DNA of 64,000 nt from Mortierella alpina (Eukaryota > Mortierellomycota > Mortierellomycetes > Mortierellales > Mortierellaceae): the NCBI GenBank assembly GCA_029449245.1, contig JANATF010000012.1, forward strand, positions 558,001 through 622,000, written 5' to 3'. Positions 1-11,868 of this stretch are shown here, piece after piece. Every line of letters starts with the position of its first letter. Position 1 is the stretch's first letter. Made by a program: the position numbers and the translations under genes. The notes below the pieces were generated by a model. It had not been told where the DNA came from. It did no database searches and saw nothing but the letters and a program-made list of their open reading frames with translations.

Positions 1-989
1 GAGAGAGAGAGAGAGAGAGCGCGCGAGAGAGAGTGAGAGAGGGAGGGGGAGAGAAAGATAGAAAGGCACAGAGAAGGGGGAAGAAAGAGACGCCTGACGA
101 TGAATAGGGAGCAGAGGAAAAAGAAGAGACAGAGGGGTCACCTGCGGACGTCGGCTGGATCGCGGGGGAGCAAGTTGCCACGAGGAGTAACTATGAGAAC
201 AAGAGAAAAGAATGATAAACTGGTGGCAGCGGCAAACATGACAAGGAGGAGTCTGGAATGAGGCGGCTTTCTCCTCAGTCATGTTCTATGACAATATACT
301 CTGACTTTCAGGACATGTTCAAATACAAAGTATCTGTACATACAGTACTTGGCCACGATCTATTTTCTGAAGTACATCCTTGGAGTGGACATTTTTAGCA
401 ACACAGGGGAGAGTCATCAAGGTCGCTGAGAGCAACCGAAGACAGACATGCCAGGGGCACTTCAAAGTTCGGGAGAGGGTGAACCCGTCTCCTCTCCAAC
501 CTCCAATCGCCTTTGCACGCTTTCGTTCTCTAAGAAGCCCCTCGTGGGAGAAGAGTGTGAAAGGCTATGAATCTAGCTCGCGACTGAGGCAAGGATCAAG
601 CGAATCAGTGGCCTGAAATGTTACTAAATGACCATACAGGATGAGGTCCATCGTTATTATGAGCTAAGTGGATCAGGGGAACTGCGAGGTGCCCGTTCCA
701 ACAGCTGTTATACTTCATGATCGCATTCACAGCTCAGAAAGCTGGACAGCCATAGTGACGACTTTTCGATCAAATGGTTTATAATTATTGATATAAAGCG
801 CTGTCCGTACGCCCCTGGCATCGACGGGCCAATTGCTACAATGTGGAAGTGAGTAGTATGAATGAAAGGGATAGGGAAGAGAGGCAAAGAAAGAGCGCTA
901 TTTGTGCGACAATGCCGCAAGCCCTGGAACCGCCTTTTTTTTGCCTTCTACATCATACAGACCATCCTTCGGGCTGTAAAGCGTGTGCT
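1..989. other. No gene recognised; GA-rich edge
   Basis: The first ~60 bases are a GA/GC purine microsatellite. The remainder has only short reading frames without recognisable domains. It lies downstream of the minus-strand gene that stops at 990 and probably holds its 3' untranslated region. I see no convincing exon. Confidence 0.5.
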
Positions 990-2573
990 TTATGTAGATT
1001 CGTTGCACTTCATGAATCCAGCAATGGCCAGCTCCTTGTCCTTTGTCGTGTCGCTGAAAAAGTAATGGGTGAGTCCGTTCTGAAGATCGACACGGAAGCT
1101 GTTGGGGATCAGCACGTCGAGCGAAGCATCTGCGATATGGGCAACCTGGCCGCCGAGCTTCATCTCCGAGACTGGTGCACGGGCATTCTCGTCACTGTAA
1201 AACGCAAGCACCTGCCCGCGCATCACGTAGAATCGACGTCTCCAAAAGGGCGAACCAGCGCTCTGAATGGTAATATAGCCCGTGAGTCCTGATCCTCGGA
1301 GGCGCTCCATCTCGATCAATTGCTTTTTCATCGCCTCACGCGCGATCCTGTCAGACTCCTCCTTACGCCTACGTTCGAGCTCAAGGGCTTGCTTCTGAGC
1401 AAACAACTCCTGCTCACGAGCCTCACGCTCCTCAGTCTCTCGTTGACGCTTAGCGACCTCCGCACGACGTTGGCGCTCCATCTCTTCACGGACTTTGCGC
1501 TCTGCAGCCTCGATCTCCAGTTGACGTTCTGTTCTAGGGGTCGAGATCCCAGAGCGTGGAGATCCTGTTCTGATGGGGCTGGCGATCGAAGCATCCTGTT
1601 GCACAAAGGTGTCGACGGCAATAGGGGCAACAGGTCCAGGTGCGGGAGCTGGAGAGACAGGTGTCGCGGGGCGGGGTGCTGGGATGGGGGAAACGGCAGG
1701 TGCGGGCGATGAGGGGATGACCGGCGAAGCGGCTTCGGGTGTAGGAGGGCCTTCAATGAGTCCAAGACGGGCTCGAACGCGGTCCTCTGTCAGTTCAGCC
1801 AAGCTGGAGGTGTTGATCTGGACGTTGCTGGCCTTGAACAGTGCGCCAACGGCCTTTCCGTGTACCAATGCGCGGGCTACGAGTTGTATGAAAAGAATGA
1901 TGATTAACAGACGCGTCCAAGACCAAAATGAACATGATGAGAGCAGTCCAGTTGCTGTTTGCTCCTTACCACGACGAAGTCCGCTAAAAGTCAGGGCAGA
2001 ATGATACGATACGGTTATGAGGGGGAAAACAACGCGTTAGTATCCCTTTTCTTTCTTTGTACTGTCTCGACAGTGGATCTGTGTTTGTGGTACGGACAAG
2101 TCATTGCACGAGATAACGGCTTGAGGATGCTATATCTTCACTTGCGGCAAAACGAAACTGAGCCTCGAGAAGGCAACAAACACTGCATATTAGACCAGCG
2201 AGGGCGGGGTATTTACCTGACTTGTTCAGAGACATAGGCAAGGAGTGCGAATCGGTCCTCAATCCTCACAAATCCATACAGCACCTCCTCTTTCAGATTG
2301 GCGGTCAGTTCCTCGAGACCGCCTGTGCCCTTGGAGTACAATGAGATCTTGTCTCGTGTATCGTGGTAGCCAAGAATTAACCTACAAGCAACGGGTGGAT
2401 AATAGAGGGGCGAGAGTGGGGGCGTGGCGATTAGGCTCTATGAAGGAGCACATTTTTGCTTCAAACTGCAAACCGCTGCTTCGAGGACGTCGAAGTTACC
2501 AGTTGGTGGGTGTTCCAGAGACAATGTCCTGGTAAGCCTCGAGGATGGCGGGATCAGTCAAATCGCAGGACAT
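990..2573 (-). CDS. ADF-H (coactosin-like) plus PH domain protein
   Basis: Four exons (2573-2500, 2381-2217, 1983-1970, 1876-990) give 379 codons with phases that close exactly. The N-terminus (MSCDLTDPAILEAYQDI) and the following 'YGFVRIEDRFALLAYVSE' stretch are typical of the coactosin/Abp1 type of ADF-homology domain, which binds F-actin. Next come a Pro/Ala-rich linker (about residues 130-190), a highly charged helix probably forming a coiled coil (190-275), and a C-terminal PH domain starting near 'SGLTGYITIQ' with the core FWRRRFYVM, which would bind phosphoinositides or proteins. A protein linking actin to membrane is inferred. The third exon is only 14 nt and completes the end of the ADF-H fold (GLRRARALVHG). 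Family assignment is firm; cellular role is inference. Confidence 0.85.
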
Positions 2574-3764
2574 TATGTATGATTAGAAGGGTCTGCTTTG
2601 GTATATGATGGAATTTCGAGAGATGATGAAGGGCCCGACGATATGTAGAGGCAAAACTGAGCTGCTGTGTGAAGGGCGGTCGGGAGATGCAGTCGCGGGG
2701 GACAGGGGGACTACCGGCTGTGGGGCGTGTGTGGAAAGGTGAAGAGCAGGCGAGTGCAGGGCTGGCAGGCGGGATGGGGATGAGGAAAGAGGAAAGAGAG
2801 CAAAAAGTGGATGAGGAGAGACAGAGGAGATTAGGAAAACCGGCGGTTGGAGAGAACACTTGTGGGACAGAAAAACGAGAGCATCAAAGCCATTGGGCGC
2901 TGGCAAATTGCACTGCAACAGGAGGGTAATGTTTATTGGGTGTGTGTTTGGATACGACCTCTAGACAAGTTCACGCCCATGTCTTTGACCATTCTCCTCG
3001 CGTCCTTGCCTCCCTTGGAGCAACGACTCCTGTCGGCGGGATGATCCTCTGCTCTCCGAGGCCGCGCACTGGATCCACCGCCCACGACGACCCCTTGGGG
3101 CTTGTAGCAGGGGACCCATTGTTGAAGTGTTGTTTTGCAGCTTCTCCCGCGTTCTAAATTTGGGTTCAGTCGCAACGCTCTCAACCTCACCTCAATAATC
3201 CCGGTGAAGTACAGCACTGACTGAGGGAGCGAGAAACATTCACCCCTGTCTATACGTGAGGAACAAGCGTCGGGCACTACGGACGCAAACACAACGCGTC
3301 GAAATAGTACCCGCGCAAAAAAGTAAAAAAAGAGGAGGATATCAGCCAACAGTTCATGCACATCCATGACGATGCACTTGATCTCCTTACCCCAGGTATG
3401 TTTCGAGGCAAAGACGAAGAGCGAACATCTACCCTACGCTGTTGCTTGCTATATCAGCCACTTGGAGCAAGCGAGCGAGAGAGTTATAGTCGCATGCGAC
3501 GTGCACCGTCGCCCCACCTGTTCGCGTAAAATGAATCAAAAAGCGGTGAAGATCGCACCTTAAGGGCTTCGTGGCTGACAGACGTGTCTCCAGCGCCCCT
3601 CTGCTCGCATTCATCGTCTTGCCATCATCTCACGTTGCCTATTAGCCCATAGGAAAGCCCCAATCCCTTGCATTCGCCAACTTCGCCGCAGAACTTGCTA
3701 CTCTCGAATTAACAGCCCGGTAGACTGCCCGTCCACAGCAACACCCACCAATTAAAACGCCGTA
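2574..3764. promoter_or_regulatory. Divergent intergenic region
   Basis: About 1.2 kb separates the divergent start codons of the ADF-H/PH gene and the sigma-adaptin gene. Purine-rich stretches occur near 2660-2850. Reading frames here lack recognisable domains. It presumably contains both promoters; no specific factor site can be supported. Confidence 0.4.
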
Positions 3765-4798
3765 ATGGTAAGGGCATCTCGAGTGCAGAAGAGCTGCGGG
3801 GCATAGATGATCCCGTCGTCCGCGCGCTGGCTCCAGCTGAGCAAGACCATGCGAGGGTCCCACCCGTTGCACACAGACGGCAGGAGGGAAACGCAAGCTG
3901 GAATGTGCTGTCGGGATATCCGCTTTTGACATGCGCAAAGCACCAAAGCACCACTCTTGTCTAGTTGCCCTGAAATGGAGTCCAGGACATGAAAGGTTGG
4001 CTGCTGAGAAACAGACGGACTAACATGCTCTTTCGCCTGGGTCTTTGTCTCTCTTGTGGGGGTCTACTGAGTAGATCAACTTCATCATCATTTTCAACAG
4101 ACAGGGCAAAATCCGCCTCACGAGGTGGTATCAGTTCATGACGGATAAACAGAAGGCGTCGCTCAGTCAGGACATTGTCACACAGATCCTGGCAAGAAAG
4201 AGGGGCATGTGCAATATCCTGGAGCTGGAGGGTCGACGCGAGACACGGGGAAAGGCCATCTACAAGAGGTCAGTGACAATGAGGCCAAATCGCGCTTCAG
4301 GCTTGGTGATCCGTCTATCGATGTTGAATCTGCCCGCGGTTGATTTTGAGCATATGCAAGAGTTGATAACTTGCTGACACGTATGGTGCTCTTCCTATTT
4401 TTGTTACTTTCCATTTAGATACGCATCTCTGTTCTTTTGCTTTGGCATCGACTGGAACGACAATGAGCTCTCAGCACTGGAAGTGCTGCACAAATACGTT
4501 GAATGTCTAGACCAGTATTTTGGGAATGTGTGCGAACTCGACATTATTTACAACTACTCTGCAGTAAGAAACAGATTTCCATCGACTTACAAACGAGAAG
4601 TCCTTGTATGTTTGGTTTTCTTTTCTAATCCGGCATATCGACTCTTTCTAGGCATATCAAGTCATGGATGAGATGCTGCTGGGTGGGCATGCACAGGAGA
4701 CCAACAAAAAGATTGTTGTCAAGCACTGTAAAGGATTCGATAAGCTCGAAGAGTCGGATAGTATCGTCCACAACTTGCGCGCGTCCAACATTGCGTGA
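3765..4798 (+). CDS. Clathrin adaptor sigma subunit, AP-1-like
   Basis: Small subunit of a heterotetrameric adaptor that sorts cargo into clathrin-coated vesicles; a single longin-type domain of 162 codons (family about 155-160). Exons: 3765-3767, 4075-4268, 4419-4563, 4652-4798. Diagnostic segments are [48 protein letters not shown] and [15 protein letters not shown]. 'ILARK..MCN' and '[11 protein letters not shown]' fit AP-1 best, but AP-2 sigma cannot be excluded. The coding frame reaches an acceptor at 4075 without an ATG. The best start is an ATG immediately followed by GTAAGG, so exon 1 would be the start codon alone. An insertion of about eight residues (GRRETRGKA) sits before the conserved YKRYAS. 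The gene ends facing the DHHC gene. Confidence 0.88.
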
Positions 4799-5012
4799 TA
4801 GGGTTACATTTTTCTTTCTTACAACAGCGATCACCGCATCAATACTACTACCCACGAAAAAGACCATTGTCCATCAAGTTGAAAGCTATCAATGGACCGT
4901 GTTTTTTTTGTTCAAGATGGATGGTGCCAGTCGATGTCAGCATACCACCTGGCGGCGAGATGGCAGTCAGGGATGAGCAGATCAGAGGACATCAAAAAGG
5001 TGCTGGGTCAAT

Positions 5013-7485
5013 TTATTTATCTACTTTGGTACCATCTCTCGCCTTTTGTTTCTTGAGCGCCTCGTCGCGCTCAACCAACATGGTATAAAACGTCTTCCTG
5101 CTTGGGTCATATCGCAGGTCGTTGGACGGACTCGCGCGTTGCGCTAGACCCGGTGGCCGGCATCCAACCTCAATACCTTCACCCTCATCCCACTCGTCCT
5201 CCAGATCTCGTCCTCCCTCCTCGCCTGCACTTGAGCTGTGTCTTGCTGTTGCAGAACTGTCAGGACCAATGCTGTCAAAGAAACGTCCAATCTTGTGCCG
5301 ATCCCGCCCATGAAGCGCGACTTCATCCTCAACATCTTCGTCTGCTCCCTCTACTTCGTACTCCTCTTCTTCCTCATCACCGCCTTCATCTTCGTCATCG
5401 TCGTAGGCCAGGTACGGGTTTTGCTCATCAAAGTCATCATCACCGCCGTTGAAGTCGTCGTACTCATCGTATCCGTCGTATCCATCGTCATCGTACTCGT
5501 CACTGGCGACATCATACGGGATATCGTCATCCTCCTCAGAACTCTCCTGCTTTTGCTCCTGCTCTACCCTGCGGTTATAGTGGTCCTCGTGATCATGGTC
5601 ATGACTATAGTTGTTATAGTTGCTTCCTTGCATACCGCCAGGAAGTCTGCCAAAGGCATCTCCCTCAATGTCCGAAAGACCCTCCTGATAGACCTCCTCC
5701 TCCACCGCCTGCGCCTCGTGGTTGTCGTTTCTTGCGTGCTCATTTTCATGCTGATACTGCATCTGTCGATCATAGAGTTCAGCGCGCTGCTCCACGCTCA
5801 AATCTTGCACAATCCACCCCTCACTTCCTCGACGAACATGCGTAGGAAACTCTGGCTGTGGCTGCCTCCTCCGTGATAATCTACCCTTACCGCCACTCCC
5901 GGGTCTACTTGAGATGAGGCCTCCTGTGATAGCAGTGGACGATACATTCCCAGTAGCGCTGTGGTTCCTGCTCCGCGGAGGCGATCTCTGTTGTTGCATT
6001 TGGCGATAGTTAATCGAGGAGGACGTGTACTCGGACACGACCGTACGATCTTGTCGCTTTGAGGTTTGGTACTCTCGTGGTGGCCAGACCAACGCCGCGT
6101 CCTTGTCGTCCATAACGTCAAACTCTGTTCCGGAGCCAGTCATCTGCTGTGGCCATAACCAGAACCAGATGCTGGGTCCCAGAACATGACGGTAATTTTG
6201 AAAGCAACCAACATCATATGGAAACTTTGTCTATTGAAAGACAAAAATAATTGATGTATGCCTTATCAGCGTTTGACGTTCACTGCTGGTAATTCTTACA
6301 CAAATTTTCCGGTGGAGCGGTTTCTCACCATCCTGAGTTTGCCCTTCTTGATCATCGCCTCAACCTTTTCCTGTTCCCAAACTTCGATGGTCGATGTGTT
6401 GCTGACCATGCTCCAGAGATGGTATATACAGAGGATGCCAACAGCCAGGAGGACACCACCGTCGACCATAATGTTGACAGCCATAAAAATGACCTGAAGC
6501 TTTGTAGGTCCATCGTGCCGGTACTAGGTTTAGTTGCAAGGACGCAAAAAAGGAAAGAGAAGATGAAAAGTGTGTAAGATTAAAGATAAAATTCAACTAC
6601 ATAGCTTGCCGTGTCTGCCCACACTGTCGTTCGATCTTCTTACCATGTAGTACATATCATTCTGAATAGCATCCACAATTCTCCAAATCAAAAGGGCCAA
6701 ACAGAAGCCGGTTGTGATGGTCACCCAGATAATGAAGCGGATAAAATGACCATAGTTGAAGTATCCCACACAGTTGTTGATCCAGGGACAGTGGTGGTCC
6801 ATCTTCAAGATGCACTTTTTGCAAATGCGGCAATGATGTGATCGCGGCGGCTTGAAGGCTTCACATGTCCTGCAGTATCTAGGCAAAGGTTTCTTCTTCA
6901 TCTTCTTGCTCCCGTTCTTAAGAGGGGAATGCACTGCGGATGCCTCTGTCAAGGTGGTGTGAGGTTTGGACCTGTCCTTGAGATCAGACGATGCAGATGC
7001 TGCGTGTTCCTGAAGGTCCGTGGCTGTTGAATGGCCTCCTTTCGTGTCAATCATCTCTCCTGAGTCTGTTTCTCCAGTGTTTGTCAGTGCCTGTCTCGTC
7101 TCGGATTCCGGCACCTGGTGTGTCATGTCGATCAATTGAACTGGTGGGGTTAGTGGCTAGAACCTCGAGACACAGGCGGTAGTCGACTACTCTAAACAAG
7201 AAGGCATAGGCGAGAAAGGTGGTGGTAGGAAACAAAATGTCCACAATAGGTAGGACGTACTCCCCAGCCTGGAGGCGGTGACCCTGGTTCTGTCGTGCAT
7301 GCAAGGTAGTAGTGCCAATAGATGAATCCCACGCCGATGTTGAATGGTACCAGCACTTGCAGCGTCCTCCTGAGTGAAATGGACATTAACCATGGCACAA
7401 AGACAAAGATCTGGCTGGTGAGAGCAATGTAGGCGATCAACAGCGTTACGCCGGCGACGATGTACCGGCTTCCTGTGAACAGCAT
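5013..7485 (-). CDS. DHHC palmitoyltransferase, PFA4-like, long acidic tail
   Basis: Protein S-acyltransferase of the secretory pathway. Exons 7485-7261, 7156-6644, 6523-6329 and 6230-5013 are all phase 0 and give 715 residues. Two N-terminal membrane spans precede the TTE motif ([12 protein letters not shown]). The zinc-binding Cys-rich domain follows ([20 protein letters not shown]), then the catalytic DHHC ([21 protein letters not shown]) and two more spans. The last exon opens with [20 protein letters not shown], the hallmark downstream motif of PFA4 proteins, and reaches WPPREYQ. It then continues as about 330 mostly disordered residues with long Asp/Glu runs. PFA4 proteins are normally about 380-450 aa, so the tail is unusual. 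Yeast Pfa4 modifies chitin synthase Chs3; that substrate here is only a guess. The exon joint at 6329/6230 was chosen because it restores the family motif. Confidence 0.88.
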
Positions 7486-7679
7486 CGAGACAATGCTTGT
7501 TTGAGGGTTCGTCCTTTGCTCAGAGAAGTGGGTTGAGATGCGTTGATGGTTTGACCGAGGTTGCGTAGCAGGTGTGTGGAGAAAAGAGTGAAGCCGCGCT
7601 ATTCTTAGCACCATTTAATTACATGGGAGGACAGTCTGTCACTATATATAATGTCGGTCTTCTTTCCCTCCCTCCAGCT

Positions 7680-10600
7680 TCAAACGAGTACTGTCTTCGC
7701 TGGAGACATCACCGGGTCGTGAGGACTATGCTTGGATGCTTCGTGCTTCTTAGCGCTCCCGTTTTGGTATTGGTATTGGTACTGGTACTGGTACTGCTGG
7801 CGCTGTTGCGGATAGATGGGTAGTGCCTGCTGTTGCTGGCTTGTGGGCTGGAGTGGCAGGTGTTGCACCTGGTGAGGAGGGACATGATTGTGGCTATGGT
7901 TGTGGTGGTGATGGTGTTGAGGCTGGTACTGCTGTGGGTGCTGCTGGCTAGCACGCTTATTGGAATTGCCACGGTGTTCACTAGAGGTGGGGCTTCCTGG
8001 AGCTACATTAGGATCCGGCGCGTACAGATCAAGAGCTGCCCTAACAAATTCAGGTCCGCCGCCGTATATGCCATGCAGATAGTTCCAGACGTTGAAATTG
8101 ATTCCACGGTAGTCCGTACCTAGCAATATCAGGATCCATCCATGCATGTTAGACGTTGCATATGTGGCCATTAAAGTAATGATGGATACCTTGCTGTTAA
8201 AAACGCACTGCTTACCTCGCTTCATGCCTGCCCGGGGTTGACCATTGTCCTTTAGGAACTGAGAATTGCGTATGGGTCCTGGAGGTTTGTCTAAACAAAG
8301 CAGAAAAGGTAGCAGTACTGATAAGCAACGTATATCAGGATCCTCCTAGTCCATGGTTGCAACATACTACTACATACCGCCAGCCTTAAAGGCATGCCAT
8401 TCCTTTAGCCAGTCGGCTCCAATAAGATACCAAAGCTGACCCTCTGAAATCACATTTGAGTCGAGTCGCGTCACGTCCTGATCCTCCCGTTTCCTTCTCT
8501 CATCCAACATCAGTTCTTCACGCTGTACAAAGGTGATAAAGTTATGCACAGAGTGTTAATTCATCTGAACTGGTACCCTCTTACGTAGGAGACTTGGATC
8601 CTGTTGACAATATGATGCCCCGTCTGACTTACAGCACATATCTCACAAGCCATTTCCTCCTCGGACTCGAGCGCACTTATGTTCACGATCGGGCTGCCGT
8701 CCGTCCCGTAAATCTGCAATAGAGCATCCCACGCGATCCTTGGGATCGGCATCACCATGTCGATGACATTGCGTGTCGTGGCAACGTTGATGCCTAAAGA
8801 AACGCAGAAACAAGCACTCTCAGCAGTGTGCAAAATACCATATCTCACCGATACATGCTCGAAACGTCTGCCTACCACCATGAGGACATAAAAAGTCGTG
8901 ATTGCTGATAGGGCCAGGCTGCAGCAGAGTAGCATTTCCACAAGTTTGTCGTGAGCGCCAGGAACAAAACTATCCACATTCTCAAAACATTTGACGATGA
9001 AGCAGCAATCCTTCACATATCACTCACATTTGTCATAAAACTCCAGCGGCAGAACCAAAGTCGCGATATGTACACCATCAAGTCCTTGTCATAAATCTGC
9101 ATCAATGGCTTGGTCATGAACTTTGATATCCTAGCGCGGTCCTCCTCACGATGTGATGACTTGCGCTTATAGAACAAGATGTACGCCTCCATTTTTGCAA
9201 TATCGCTGGGCGTTTTCCTTGTAACATACTATCAGGTAAAACGTAGAATGCTTGTCAGCTCTTTACTCCCAATGCCTCACAAACAAATATGCAGTGACAA
9301 ATATCAGATCAAATACAAAAATAAGTGCCCTGTCCTACCGTGTCATCAAACTCGTACCAGGACCCATCGACTGCATGTTTGGAGTACCCAATGTAGTGGC
9401 CACCTGTCAACGACCACGAATCTCTTAGAAATACAGTTCGAGGCATGACCTGCCAGAGAGAAGAACTCATCATTATCCACTGAGCACGATGTGTGTACGT
9501 ACCTCCAACGACGCCCCTATGACGGACCATGGCATACAAATCGAACTTGACGTTCTTTAGTTCGTTCACATCCGCGGACTTGAAAAAAGGACCCATGTCA
9601 AGGTCCTCGAGTGGGAACTGCACATATGTGTTGATCTTGGAAGAATAGTTGTCGTATCGGAATCGCTTTAGATGGATGCACAGTGTCTCTGGTAGCTGGG
9701 TAATCCGAAACGTTTTCCGGCAATCGTTCAATGCATCGCACTGAGTGCACCGATATCGATCTTCTCCCGTTAGCTCCTCTGTAGCGCAAAAGGATGCCAA
9801 GCAGTCCTGAAGTTTGATGTTTCGGTTGCTCATACTAACAGTAAAGAGAACGTTTAGCATATTGCATGGTTGTAACTATCGGCTGTGGGACTGAGATCAG
9901 CGCGAAATGTCTCTGAGCCATTACCTAAACCAACTCCCGATAGAGTCCACAAAGGAACCAAGCACGCCCCCGTCCTTGTCCTTGCCACCTCCCTTGTCAT
10001 TCGAACTGTCCTCGATAATTTTACTCTTCTTGTCAATGGGTATAGAGAGATCGAAAAATTTGTCCTCCTTGATATATTCCTTTCGGCAACTCAAGCAGCG
10101 TACTCTGCTCTCCAATGTCCCTTCGAAAATGTCGCTGATGATGCTTGGTGTGGTCGCCCTGGCTGGTGTGATCTCCATATTTTCAGTCAACGACGAATTC
10201 TCCGATGATTGAGCCGATCGCGAGGAGATGGATGACCTTGACGATGAATACGAAACACTACTCGCCGTGCCTTTCTTTGTACTAGACTTTGAGCTCTCTT
10301 TGGAATTCCCATTGGCTGAAGTAGAAGGCAGCTGAGGCAGCTGCACCTTGACCTTGGAGAGCTTCTCATCCGGGAGGGGTATATGTAAAGTGGTCAGGGC
10401 GGGGTCGTGGTATCTCCTCGGGTACGTTAGCTCGTCGTGTAGTTTGTCTAGAATACACCGTAGAAACTCTTGAGAGTCCTGTTGTGCTGTTCCCTGAAAG
10501 ATGTCATTACACTTCTTTACGTCCGAAACTAGATGTGCCGGCGAGAAAATTGCGCTGAAGCAATATTTTAAGTGGAACAGATGTTAAGTTTGACAGCAGT

Positions 10601-11868
10601 TTAAATCATCAGGAGTATATCGTTCTTGTGAGTATATTGCTTGGAAATACCTTTTGCCGCTCCACATCGTATTGACAAAGTGAAAGAAGCTGTCGACAAG
10701 CATGTGGTTCTTTTGTCGCGCATACTCTATCCTCCTTGATTCAGGGATGAACGCCTCGCATGTCTGAAAGTAATGAGTGAGCGCAGGTCTAACATAGCGT
10801 GCAAGAGAGTTAAATCCAGTTGTAAGCGTTCCAGTCCACGGTCATCGCCACTTCCTTTGACGAGCGTCCCATTTGACCGCAAGAAACCAACTTACGTGTG
10901 GGACAGTGCCTGCAGAGCGGCGTTCATGTAGCAAGTATTTCCCAAGTTCTTCAAGCCAACTAATCCAGGCAAGTCCAGATCCTGAATGCTCCCATCGCCA
11001 TCTTGTTTGCTCTTCTTTCCTTGCTAAAACACATCATCTTCAGTTGTCAGAAAAGCAATCAAGAAGCTAAACATAGAGCGGTTGAGCTTGACCTCAAGTG
11101 TATAGCAAAGCTGATACCGTACCATACATCGGACCACTGTCTTCAGAAACAGCTTGCCACTGGGCGAAATAAGGTCTCCGTCGATAAAGGGGTTGAGTTC
11201 ATAGTCGCAGTGATAACACCAGATGCTCAATGACCTGAGCAACCTCACGACAAATCAGTTGGTTAATGCAAAAGCCAGCAACTCCGTCTAATCCTATGCT
11301 TGCGTTCAGAAACGTGATCATACCGAGGATTCATGAATACGCAATGGCAAGCATCCTTCACCGATTCCTACAATATCCAAAAGATAATTTGCATGAGAAT
11401 CAAAACGCACCTGGCTCTTTATCAGCTGCTTTTCAGCCCAAACAGTAGTAGCGGAGACGCGCCGCCGAGAGCTTGACTTACCTTGTGGTGCGACGTGTAG
11501 TGGTTTTTCATGTGTGAGGTATGAGAGGTTGTGCACAGGACTGTTCGGCAGGAGGGCTTTTTCAACAAAGAATGTGGTACGGTAAGTGTCTATCTTTTCT
11601 TGTCGAGCATGTCCTGCGAAATTTTTATGCCATGGTCTTCAGCGGGACAAGGGGCTACCCCACCGAAGTATTGCTGGCACTCTGATGGCTACGCTGTGCA
11701 TCCTTTAAATTTGAATACCATCACCCACCACACTCTGGATGTCGAGAGAGCTTAGATAAAATTGCAGGCGACAGCACCTCGAATAAAACCTACCTCTAGA
11801 CATATCCACAATTTTGGGACCCGAACTTCGCACCCATCACACTTGAGAGCGGCAGACGACAAGTTCTT
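7680..11868 (-). CDS. Ubiquitin-specific protease, USP20/33-like (N-terminus incomplete)
   Basis: Cysteine deubiquitinase with the order zf-UBP, USP catalytic core, two DUSP domains. Early exons read cleanly: 11868-11794, 11556-11482, 11367-11324 (44 nt), 11234-11123, 11023-10896. The zinc finger shows [37 protein letters not shown] and [14 protein letters not shown]. The Cys box [18 protein letters not shown] has its nucleophile codon at 10933-10931. The core continues ([40 protein letters not shown]) to the His box GGHYIGY near 9390. A low-complexity Ser/Lys insertion lies at 9.9-10.35 kb. DUSP-type segments follow at about 9.2-8.6 kb and 8.5-8.0 kb ([16 protein letters not shown]). The C-terminus is Gln/His-rich with a YQ repeat. 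The exon with the start codon was not resolved; an ATG at 12045 is one candidate. Confidence 0.85.
7763..7799 (-). repeat. Tyr-Gln dipeptide repeat in USP tail
   Basis: A 6-nt tandem repeat (TACCAG/TACCAA on the coding strand, about five units) encodes [10 protein letters not shown] near the C-terminus of the deubiquitinase, next to poly-Gln and poly-His runs. It is probably a replication-slippage tract of variable length. Confidence 0.8.

Noticed and set aside
5238-5876. Plus-strand 212-codon hydrophobic frame that looks like a membrane protein
   Set aside because: It is the reverse complement of Asp/Glu-rich codons (GAT/GAG to ATC/CTC), so the hydrophobicity is an artefact.
5013-6143. Free-standing acidic 376-residue protein
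   Set aside because: The frame is open upstream of its ATG, carries the PFA4 motif and splices in phase to the DHHC exons, so it is the last exon of the palmitoyltransferase.
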